From positions 1 to 5,532 of the forward strand of contig USPB01000133.1 of NCBI GenBank assembly GCA_900556405.1: DNA of 5,532 nt. Reading direction: 5' to 3'. A program made the position numbers and the translations under genes. This document shows positions 1 through 5,355 of the stretch, in pieces. The notes beneath the pieces were generated by a model. It ran no database searches. It was not told the origin of the DNA and worked only from the letters and a program-made list of their open reading frames with translations. How positions within the stretch are numbered: position 1 is the first letter of the stretch; each line of letters begins with the position of its first letter. Source of the DNA: an uncultured Actinomyces sp. GTDB taxonomy: Bacteria > Actinomycetota > Actinomycetes > Actinomycetales > Actinomycetaceae.

Positions 1-691
1 GCATGCCCTCGTTCTTGGGGAAGCGCAGCTTCTGGTAGTCCCAGTAGGTGTAGTTCGTGACGCGGTCTCGCGTGACCTCGACCCAGCCGTCTGCGGCGAA
101 GGCGGCGAAGGCCTCGCGCTCGGGGGCCGACACGTGCGTGGCGCCCTCGAAGGCGCTCATGTCCCACACGTCCTCGTCCAAGGGCGCGACGTTCCAGTCG
201 CCGACGAGGGCGATGCGGGCCGTGGGATCCTCCAGCCAGCCGCGCCCCTGCTCGGCGAGGTTCGCCAGCCACTGGAGCTTATAGGTGTAGTGCGCGTGGG
301 TGAGCTCGCGGCCGTTGGGGACGTACAGGCTCCAGATTGTCATCGACGAGGCCTGCCCGTCCTCGGCGGGAAGGGCGCCGGTCGTGTCGACGGTGACGCC
401 AAGTGCGCGGGCTTCGACGACTGGCGGCTCACCGAAGGCGGGCTGGGTGGGGAAGTGGTCGCGAACCTCGAGAATTGGCAGGCGCGAGGCCACGGCGACG
501 CCGTTCCACTGGTTGAGTCCGTGGATGGAGACGTGGTAGCCCGCTTCCTCGAACGGCTCGATGGGGAACTGGTCGGGGCGGCACTTGATCTCCTGCATGG
601 CGAGCACATCTGTGTCCGAGCGCTGGAGGAAAGCGATGACGCGGTCGACGCGCGTGCGGATGGAGTTGACGTTCCAGGTCGCAAATCTCAT
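1..691 (-). CDS. xth: Exodeoxyribonuclease III (5' part of gene; C-terminus beyond the window)
   Basis: This gene encodes a base-excision-repair nuclease of the exonuclease/endonuclease/phosphatase (EEP) fold, which cleaves at abasic sites and removes 3' blocking groups and nucleotides from duplex DNA in the cytoplasm. Reading from the ATG at 691 back to base 1 gives 230 codons with no stop. The N-terminus reads MRFATWNVNSIRTR, with N7 as a metal/substrate residue. E34 lies in MQEIKC at the same number as the catalytic Glu of E. coli XthA. YVPNG follows around residues 123-127, then GDWNVAP with D165 and N167, and YTYWDYQ and RFPKNEGM at 214-230. The family is about 260-280 residues long, so roughly 35-45 residues are missing, including the final Asp-His catalytic pair. 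The start is supported by the conserved MRFATWN beginning and by a -10 element 7 nt upstream. It is transcribed divergently from the surface-protein gene. The family assignment is very secure. Confidence 0.96.
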   Translation of the reverse strand, partial: MRFATWNVNSIRTRVDRVIAFLQRSDTDVLAMQEIKCRPDQFPIEPFEEAGYHVSIHGLNQWNGVAVASRLPILEVRDHFPTQPAFGEPPVVEARALGVTVDTTGALPAEDGQASSMTIWSLYVPNGRELTHAHYTYKLQWLANLAEQGRGWLEDPTARIALVGDWNVAPLDEDVWDMSAFEGATHVSAPEREAFAAFAADGWVEVTRDRVTNYTYWDYQKLRFPKNEGM

Positions 692-698
692 GGATGTG

Positions 699-704
699 AG
701 CCTA
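699..704 (-). promoter_or_regulatory. Predicted leaderless -10 element of xth
   Basis: On the minus strand the sequence reads TAGGCT, then CACATCC, then the ATG of xth. A TANNNT hexamer ending 7 nt before the start codon is the usual arrangement for actinobacterial leaderless transcripts, in which transcription begins at the A of the ATG. No purine-rich ribosome-binding site lies in the 15 nt before the ATG, which fits. No convincing -35 is visible (about CAGCCG at the expected spacing). Confidence 0.6.
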
Positions 705-726
705 TCGGTGGGTCGGGGGAGCGGCT

Positions 727-746
727 GCGTGAAACGCGCGTGAAAC
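727..746. repeat. Short direct repeat GCGTGAAAC, 11-bp period
   Basis: GCGTGAAAC occurs at 727-735 and again at 738-746, so the copies start 11 bp apart, about one helical turn. The pair lies in the divergent intergenic region, upstream of the putative -35 of the surface-protein gene and upstream of the xth -10. Its position suits a regulator binding one face of the helix, but two 9-bp copies in GC-rich DNA could be chance. Confidence 0.3.
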
Positions 747-764
747 ATGCGCGATGGGTGTGAG

Positions 765-793
765 TTGTGTGAGGCCTTATTTAGAGTGATAAT
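765..793 (+). promoter_or_regulatory. Predicted promoter of the surface-protein gene
   Basis: A -35-like TTGTGT at 765-770 (TTG matches the TTGACA consensus) is followed after 17 bp by the -10-like GATAAT at 788-793. The implied transcription start is near 800, giving an untranslated leader of about 30 nt before the ATG at 831. The -10 element lies entirely inside the Zur-like palindrome, as expected for repression by blocking RNA polymerase. This AT-rich patch stands out from the surrounding GC-rich DNA. Confidence 0.6.
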
Positions 794-802
794 GATTCTC
801 AC
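786..802. promoter_or_regulatory. Zur-type operator (zinc uptake regulator box)
   Basis: The sequence GTGATAATGATTCTCAC is a 17-bp inverted repeat around a central G at 794. Seven of its eight arm pairs match, the exception being 790/798. The core TGATAATGATTCTCA is very close to the actinobacterial Zur consensus known from Streptomyces, Mycobacterium and Corynebacterium (TGAAAATNATTTTCA), and the fixed TGA/AAT/ATT/TCA blocks are all present. It overlaps the predicted -10 of the downstream gene, so zinc-loaded Zur would repress transcription. The left half also resembles a Fur box (GATAATGAT), so another Fur-family regulator such as an iron or peroxide sensor remains possible. The type of gene it controls favours Zur. 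Confidence 0.75.
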
Positions 803-815
803 CAACAACATAGCT

Positions 816-823
816 AGAAAAGG
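816..823 (+). promoter_or_regulatory. Ribosome-binding site deciding the start at 831
   Basis: AGAAAAGG ends 7 nt before the ATG at 831. It supports this start over the in-frame ATG at 747, which has no comparable site. Starting at 747 would add 28 residues encoded through the promoter and operator and would displace the signal peptide from the N-terminus. Confidence 0.7.
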
Positions 824-830
824 CACCCGA

Positions 831-3812
831 ATGTCACACCTGCGACGCATCAGCACCGCTGCGCTCGCCCTCTTCCTGGCACTCACACCGGCCGCCGCGT
901 GGGCCGGTCCCGACCAGGACAAGGAATGGATCGTCACCGGACAACACGTCGATGCACCCATCCCCGTCTGGCACGACGACACCAACAGCTTCTCGCTCAA
1001 CACCATCAACATGCCGATGGAAAGAACCGCGCTGTGGATCCCCAAGGCCTGGACCGGCACCGGCGACAAAGACGAGGCGAAGTCGCAGCTCGTCGTTCCC
1101 GCGAAACGTCCCGACCTGGCCTTCCTCGGGGCCGAGGGCACCGTCCTGAACGCCGCGCCCCAGAACCCCGGACCCGGTAATACGCCCATCTGGGCGGGCC
1201 TCGGCGCGGGCGAGATCGGCGACACTGACAAATTCGAAGGCGAGACCTACACGCTCGACCTCATCAGCGTCGACGGTCCAGGCCGCATGGAGATGTTCAT
1301 CGACAATGGTGACAGCGTGAACCGCTTCCTTTCCAGCCATGACACCGCGTACCGCAGCGTCTACAACCCGCGCCACACGCACCTGTACACGACCTTCACG
1401 CAGCCGGGTCGCTACGTCGCGAACTACAAGATGACCGCGCGCAGCGCCGACGGCACCGCTATCTACTCCTCACCGATCACCCCGCTGGTCTGGCAGGTTG
1501 GCGGCGCGAACCCCGCCGACGGAACCATCAAGGACATCGAAGCCGCCTACAACGCCGCGCGCGCAGAGCGCACCGACGATAATTCCGCGGTGCCCACGCT
1601 GACCGTGTCCCACCACGCCGAGCGCGAGCACCCCGGCGATAACCACCTGACCGACATCACGCTCGACACGGGCGTCGCCACCGATACGGGACGCGCATGG
1701 ATCACCGTCAACGGCTACTTCCTCACCGAGGTCGCCGTCGAAGGAGGCCGTGGAAGCGTTTCTGAGCTGCTCGGCGCCGACGCCGCGGCCGTGCAGGCCG
1801 TCTACATCCCCGGCGACTCCGCCTCGGCGCGTTGGATCTCGCAGACCGTCCAGTACTCCCAGAAGGACACCGAGCCCGTCACGGTCGGTGGTACCGATAC
1901 GATCCTCGGGCCCTCTAATCCGGATCCGGCCCCCGTGTGGAACCCCGACCGCCTGCCGATCTCCTCGCGCCGCGTCGACGTCTCCTACGACCTCATCCCC
2001 GGCACGACCGACCAGTACACGGCCACCGTGCGCGCGAACGACCCGACCCTGCGCGCCACCTACAAGATCGAGTTCCTCGAGTCCAAGTACGATTTCAGTC
2101 CCTGGTGCTCCATGGAGGGCACGCTCGGCGCGGGCGGCATGGACACGAAGCCGCAGGACCTCGGCGTGTGCCAGTCCGACCCGATGTACATGCGCGTCAC
2201 CCTGCGCCCCCACCCGCTCTCCGACGCGGTCATGACCGTCGCGGATGCCTCCGACGTCACCGTCGGCTCCCACGTCGGCCTCACCGCCATGCTCAAGATG
2301 CGTGACGGCGTCGCCGCCCCCGACGAGCCGGAACCCGCTCCGAACCCGACCCCCGCTCCCACTCCGGCCCCCGATAACGGTGGAAACGACGCAACCCCGG
2401 CCCCGGCCTCGTCCCTGCTGAACGATCCCGTGGAGATCGCGCGTGGACACCTGGACGTGCGCCTCACCCAGGCCAGCGGCGAGGGTGGCCTCACCTACGG
2501 CCTCGCCGTCAAGGACGACTCGCTCACGAATGCGCGCACCTCCGTGCTGCGCACCGTCGGCTCCACGACCCTCGCGGTCGCCCCCAACGCGCGCTTCGTG
2601 CGCCCCGCATCCCTGGCGGATCCAAGCTACGACGTGCTCGGCCCGGTGGGAACAGCCACCTACGTGCTGCCGGAGACTCAGAACAGCGACATCGTGTGGC
2701 CCGGCCTGTCCACCGAAGGTATCGACTACGCGGCGCTGCCCGACGGCGCCGACCTGACCCTGCACCTCGCGCAGGCTCCCGAAGGTGCGCGCGTCGCGTT
2801 CTTCCAGGGCGGCACCTTCGGCGCGGGCGCGAAGGTCCACTTCGACTCGAGTAAGGGTGACGGCCTCGTCCACACGACCGAGGCGACGCACATGCACGGA
2901 AACTGGGTTTTCAGTGCTCCGGGCACCTACCGCATCGAGGTCGGCGCGCGCAGCGGCGAACGCAGCCTCGTCGAGCCCCAGTCCTTCACCGTGATCGTGC
3001 GCTCCGGCCACCGCGACGAGCGGCCTGCCCCGGTGGACGAGGAACCTGTGCCCACGCCGTCGCCGGGACCGTCTCCGGTTCCGGAACCCGTGCCTACCCC
3101 CGCCCCCGAGCCGGCGCCTGCGCCTGAGCCGAGCGTTGACCCTGCGCCCGCTCCGACTGCCGATCCTGCTCCGGCGCCCGCTCCCACCGAGGATCCTGCT
3201 CCGGCGCCCGCTCCCACCGAGGATCCTGCGCCCGCTCCCGCTCCGAGCGCCGACCCTGCGCCCGCTCCGAGCGCCGATCCTGCGCCCGCTCCGGCACCCG
3301 CGCCGAGTGCCGATCCGGCTCCCGCACCGGCGCCCATGCCGACGCCCTTCCCGGCTCCAGCCCCCTCCGGTGGTCCGGTACGAGTGCCCGCGCCGTCCGC
3401 GCCTTCGGGCAACGCTGGAACCCCGGCCTCGTCCGGCGCGACTCACACGTCGGCCCCGGCAGCCACGAGTGGCAGCGCGACTGGCGCTCCCGCTGCTCGC
3501 AGTAACGGAGCGGCACGTGGGACAACCGGTGCGACCAGCTCGGCACCCGTGAGCGCACCGAAGGCGGCGCCCGCACCGTCCGCAAGCCCGTCAGCCGCTC
3601 CCCAGAGCGGCGCGCAGAGTGGAGATACCGCGCAGAGCGGTGGTGCACCCGCGCCCGACAATGGGACGGCCAACGCGGCCGCATCCCTGCCGGTCGCCGC
3701 GGCTGCGGATACTGGCCGCTCGGGCGGATGGAGCCCCTACTGGCTCGTCCTCCTCGTCATCCCGGCAGCCCTCGCCGGTGGTGGAGCCGGATACCTGATC
3801 CGGACCCGATGA
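831..3812 (+). CDS. Zur-box-controlled cell-surface protein with two choice-of-anchor M domains and a Pro-Ala stalk
   Basis: This is a 993-residue exported protein with no recognised enzymatic motif. Residues 1-25 form a signal peptide: an RR pair at 5-6, a hydrophobic core, and probable cleavage after AWA. Domain 1 (about 34-215) and domain 2 (about 535-715) look like divergent copies of the actinobacterial surface-anchored repeat (TIGR03769/TIGR03773 type, 'choice-of-anchor M'). They share a GQHVD/GHLD start (H39, H540), an LGxxGTxxxxxPxxQN-like block, a WAGL/WPGL block, GPGRMEMF/EGARVAFF, and an HxH before TxPGRY/SAPGTY (H182-H184, H687-H689). Between them, about 216-490, lies a region of unknown function with the mature protein's only cysteines (C426, C447), plausibly a disulfide, and a Pro-rich linker at 492-528. 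A Pro-Ala-Asp repeat stalk spans about 732-870, followed by a Ser/Ala/Gly/Thr-rich spacer. The C-terminus (967-993) is a single membrane segment ending in RTR, with no LPxTG before it. Family members are typically linked to metal ABC transporters. A zinc-related role is inferred from this and the upstream operator. Confidence 0.85.
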   Translation: MSHLRRISTAALALFLALTPAAAWAGPDQDKEWIVTGQHVDAPIPVWHDDTNSFSLNTINMPMERTALWIPKAWTGTGDKDEAKSQLVVPAKRPDLAFLGAEGTVLNAAPQNPGPGNTPIWAGLGAGEIGDTDKFEGETYTLDLISVDGPGRMEMFIDNGDSVNRFLSSHDTAYRSVYNPRHTHLYTTFTQPGRYVANYKMTARSADGTAIYSSPITPLVWQVGGANPADGTIKDIEAAYNAARAERTDDNSAVPTLTVSHHAEREHPGDNHLTDITLDTGVATDTGRAWITVNGYFLTEVAVEGGRGSVSELLGADAAAVQAVYIPGDSASARWISQTVQYSQKDTEPVTVGGTDTILGPSNPDPAPVWNPDRLPISSRRVDVSYDLIPGTTDQYTATVRANDPTLRATYKIEFLESKYDFSPWCSMEGTLGAGGMDTKPQDLGVCQSDPMYMRVTLRPHPLSDAVMTVADASDVTVGSHVGLTAMLKMRDGVAAPDEPEPAPNPTPAPTPAPDNGGNDATPAPASSLLNDPVEIARGHLDVRLTQASGEGGLTYGLAVKDDSLTNARTSVLRTVGSTTLAVAPNARFVRPASLADPSYDVLGPVGTATYVLPETQNSDIVWPGLSTEGIDYAALPDGADLTLHLAQAPEGARVAFFQGGTFGAGAKVHFDSSKGDGLVHTTEATHMHGNWVFSAPGTYRIEVGARSGERSLVEPQSFTVIVRSGHRDERPAPVDEEPVPTPSPGPSPVPEPVPTPAPEPAPAPEPSVDPAPAPTADPAPAPAPTEDPAPAPAPTEDPAPAPAPSADPAPAPSADPAPAPAPAPSADPAPAPAPMPTPFPAPAPSGGPVRVPAPSAPSGNAGTPASSGATHTSAPAATSGSATGAPAARSNGAARGTTGATSSAPVSAPKAAPAPSASPSAAPQSGAQSGDTAQSGGAPAPDNGTANAAASLPVAAAADTGRSGGWSPYWLVLLVIPAALAGGGAGYLIRTR
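3162..3284 (+). repeat. In-frame tandem repeats encoding the Pro-Ala stalk
   Basis: A 30-bp unit at 3162-3191 is repeated exactly at 3192-3221 (each encodes DPAPAPAPTE) and begins a third time at 3222-3230. Immediately downstream, a 24-bp unit at 3237-3260 is repeated at 3261-3284 with one C/T difference (PAPSADPA). Both periods are multiples of three, so copy-number changes would keep the frame. The flanking sequence (about 3040-3350) is a degenerate version of the same Pro-Ala-Asp/Glu pattern. The perfect match between neighbouring 30-bp units suggests recent duplication or slippage. Confidence 0.9.
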
Positions 3813-3819
3813 GGTGCCC

Positions 3820-3856
3820 AGCCGGGGCGGGACGCACCAGCGTTCCCGCCCCGGCT
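3820..3856 (+). terminator. Strong GC-rich hairpin terminator after the surface-protein gene
   Basis: AGCCGGGGCGGGA at 3820-3832 pairs perfectly with TCCCGCCCCGGCT at 3844-3856, giving a 13-bp stem with an 11-nt loop. It starts 8 bases after the TGA at 3810-3812. There is no T-tract, as is common in high-GC actinobacteria. Its position and the promoter just downstream indicate that the surface-protein gene is a single-gene transcription unit. Confidence 0.85.
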
Positions 3857-3881
3857 TCGTGCTGCCGAAACGATGCGGCGC

Positions 3882-3887
3882 TAGACT
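3882..3887 (+). promoter_or_regulatory. Predicted leaderless -10 element of the SDR gene
   Basis: TAGACT ends 6 nt before the ATG at 3894 and the intervening bases are TCCCCC, so no ribosome-binding site is possible there. This is the TANNNT-spacer-ATG arrangement of leaderless actinobacterial transcripts. It supports both the chosen start and independent transcription of the gene after the preceding hairpin. Confidence 0.6.
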
Positions 3888-3893
3888 TCCCCC

Positions 3894-4682
3894 ATGGGAA
3901 CAGCGCTGGTCACCGGAGCAACCTCCGGCATTGGTGAAGAATTCTGTTGGCAGCTGGCCGCGGCAGGCCATGACCTGGTGCTGGTCGCGCGCAGCGAGGA
4001 TGCGCTGCGCTCGCTCGCGGACACGCTCGCGAACGTCGCGGGTGTACGCGCCGAGGTGATCGCCGCCGACCTGTCGACCGAGGATGGCTGCGCGCGCGTC
4101 GCCGCACGCCTGGACGTGGGAGGGCCCGCCGACCGCGACAAACCGGACCTGGCGCCCGTCGACCTCCTCGTCAACAACGCCGGCTTCGGCCTGGGGAGCG
4201 ACTTCCTGGATAACAGCCTGGACAATGAAATTAATGGCCTGAACGTCATGGTTCGCGCGGTCATGACGCTGGCCCACCATGCGGGCATTTCCATGCGTTC
4301 GCGCGGCCGTGGTGCCATCCTCAACGTCGGCTCCGTCGCCTCGCGCACGGGCGCGGGCACCTACTCCGCGCACAAGGCCTGGGTCGTCGCCTTCACCGAG
4401 GGCCTCGCCGCCGAGCTCAAGGGCTCCGGCATCACCGCCACCGTCGTGTGCCCCGGCCCCGTCGACACCCCCTTCTTCGAGCGTGCGGGCGTCGACATGC
4501 GCGCGACCCCCTCCTGGCTGATGGCCAGCCCCGAACAGGTCGTCACGGAGGCCCTCGACGCTGTGCGCGCGGGACGCGTCCAGGTCACCCCGACGATTCC
4601 CTACAAGGTCGCCATGGGCGCCATGAAGCTCGCCCCGCGCTGGGTGACCGCGCGCGCCATGCGTTCCGTCCCCCACATGTGA
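3894..4682 (+). CDS. SDR family NAD(P)-dependent oxidoreductase
   Basis: This is a 262-residue classical short-chain dehydrogenase/reductase, a cytoplasmic Rossmann-fold enzyme that oxidises or reduces an alcohol/carbonyl substrate. The cofactor loop TGATSGIG is at residues 7-14. VAR at 31-33 after the second strand places an Arg (R33) where NADPH-preferring members often have a basic residue. LLVNNAG is at 91-97. The catalytic tetrad is N117, S147 (in ILNVGSVAS), Y157 and K161 (YSAHK), all present. PGPVDTPF at 187-194 follows the usual PG motif. Its overall style resembles the DltE/YqjQ-like 'SDR family NAD(P)-dependent oxidoreductase' group. The physiological substrate cannot be read from the sequence. 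The C-terminal 40 residues are basic and amphipathic, without a clear membrane segment. The gene is transcribed from its own leaderless promoter and converges on pyrE. Confidence 0.92.
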   Translation: MGTALVTGATSGIGEEFCWQLAAAGHDLVLVARSEDALRSLADTLANVAGVRAEVIAADLSTEDGCARVAARLDVGGPADRDKPDLAPVDLLVNNAGFGLGSDFLDNSLDNEINGLNVMVRAVMTLAHHAGISMRSRGRGAILNVGSVASRTGAGTYSAHKAWVVAFTEGLAAELKGSGITATVVCPGPVDTPFFERAGVDMRATPSWLMASPEQVVTEALDAVRAGRVQVTPTIPYKVAMGAMKLAPRWVTARAMRSVPHM

Positions 4683-4698
4683 GGGCGCGCAGAGGACA

Positions 4699-4743
4699 AC
4701 GAGGCCGGGGCCAGGTTCACGCAGAACCCAGCCCCGGCCTCGT
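4699..4743. terminator. Bidirectional terminator between the convergent SDR and pyrE genes
   Basis: ACGAGGCCGGGGC at 4699-4711 pairs perfectly with GCCCCGGCCTCGT at 4731-4743 (13 bp). Past a 2x2 internal loop the stem continues with GGTTC 4714-4718 pairing with GAACC 4724-4728, leaving a 5-nt loop. The hairpin lies 17 bases after the SDR stop and 17 bases after the end of pyrE on the other strand. Its symmetry lets it end transcripts from both sides. Confidence 0.88.
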
Positions 4744-4759
4744 AAATGCAAGCGGAGAA

Positions 4760-5329
4760 TCAGGCCAGGCCGATATCCTCCAGGCCCAGCGCGTAGAAGT
4801 ACGGGAAGCCCTCGGCCTCGATGCGTTCCTTCGCGCCCGTCGCACGGTCGACGATCACGGCGACGGCGACGACGTTCGCGCCGGCCTCGCGCAGGGCGAG
4901 CGCAGCCTCCAGCGGGGAACCACCGGTCGTGGACGTGTCCTCGAGGACGACGACGTTCTTGCCGACGACGTCCGGGCCCTCGATGCGGCGCTTCATGCCG
5001 TGGTCCTTCGCGGCCTTACGCACGACGAAAGCGTCCAGGTCCAGGCCACGCGATGCGGCAGCGTGCAGCATCGCGGTGGCGACCGGGTCGGCGCCCATCG
5101 TCAGGCCGCCGACGGCCACGTACTCCTCGCCCACCGAGAAACCGGACTCCTCCAGGAGGTCCAGCATGACGTGGCCGATGAGGGGAGCCGCCTCGTGGTG
5201 CAGGGTCGAACGGCGCATGTCGACGTAGAAGTCGGACTCGCGGCCCGAGGCCAGGATGACCTTCTCGTGGATGACGGACAGTTCCTGGACGAGAGCGGCC
5301 AGGCGCGCCTTGTGGGAATCGTTGGTCAT
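4760..5329 (-). CDS. pyrE: Orotate phosphoribosyltransferase
   Basis: This 189-residue cytoplasmic enzyme converts orotate and PRPP to orotidine 5'-monophosphate, the fifth step of de novo UMP synthesis. The N-terminal substrate loop reads ASGRESDFYVDMRR at residues 27-40, matching the family KSGxxSxFYxD pattern (with Ala in place of Lys). The flexible catalytic loop region is VRKAAKDHG at 103-111 (K105, K108, H110). The PRPP-binding signature VVVLEDTSTTGGS is at 126-138. The length is normal for bacterial PyrE (about 180-215), and nothing looks truncated. The ATG at 5329 is supported by GGAAGGA upstream. The HAD hydrolase ends only 26 bp upstream on the same strand, so the two are probably co-transcribed. 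Confidence 0.97.
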   Translation of the reverse strand: MTNDSHKARLAALVQELSVIHEKVILASGRESDFYVDMRRSTLHHEAAPLIGHVMLDLLEESGFSVGEEYVAVGGLTMGADPVATAMLHAAASRGLDLDAFVVRKAAKDHGMKRRIEGPDVVGKNVVVLEDTSTTGGSPLEAALALREAGANVVAVAVIVDRATGAKERIEAEGFPYFYALGLEDIGLA

Positions 5330-5335
5330 GGGTGT

Positions 5336-5342
5336 TCCTTCC
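5336..5342 (-). promoter_or_regulatory. Ribosome-binding site of pyrE
   Basis: On the minus strand GGAAGGA is followed by ACACCC and then the ATG of pyrE, a 6-nt spacing. It lies in the 26-bp gap after the HAD hydrolase stop, with no room for a separate promoter, which supports an operon. Confidence 0.75.
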
Positions 5343-5355
5343 GGATCGGTGTGGG

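Noticed and set aside
134..763. A 209-codon plus-strand frame at the left edge
   Set aside because: It is the reverse-strand shadow of xth, whose catalytic motifs are all readable on the minus strand.
786..802. DtxR/IdeR iron box
   Set aside because: The sequence lacks the TTAGGTTAGSCTAACCTAA-type pattern; the TGA-AAT-ATT-TCA layout fits the Fur/Zur family instead.
747..830. Upstream in-frame ATG extending the surface protein by 28 residues
   Set aside because: It would be translated through the predicted promoter and operator, has no ribosome-binding site, and buries the signal peptide. The ATG at 831 has AGAAAAGG at 7-nt spacing and a proper signal peptide.
3162..3284. CRISPR-like array
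   Set aside because: The units are head-to-tail with no unique spacers, are in frame, and encode a Pro-Ala pattern; they are a coding tandem repeat.
1470..3446. A 658-codon open frame on the minus strand opposite the surface-protein gene
   Set aside because: Its product is a low-complexity Arg/Gly/Val-rich sequence without domains, and it mirrors the GC-rich third positions of the real gene. Long antisense frames are expected in such DNA.
3591..4751. A 386-codon minus-strand frame across the surface-protein end and the SDR gene
   Set aside because: It runs through both terminators and opposite the fully motif-supported SDR, and shows no recognisable domain.
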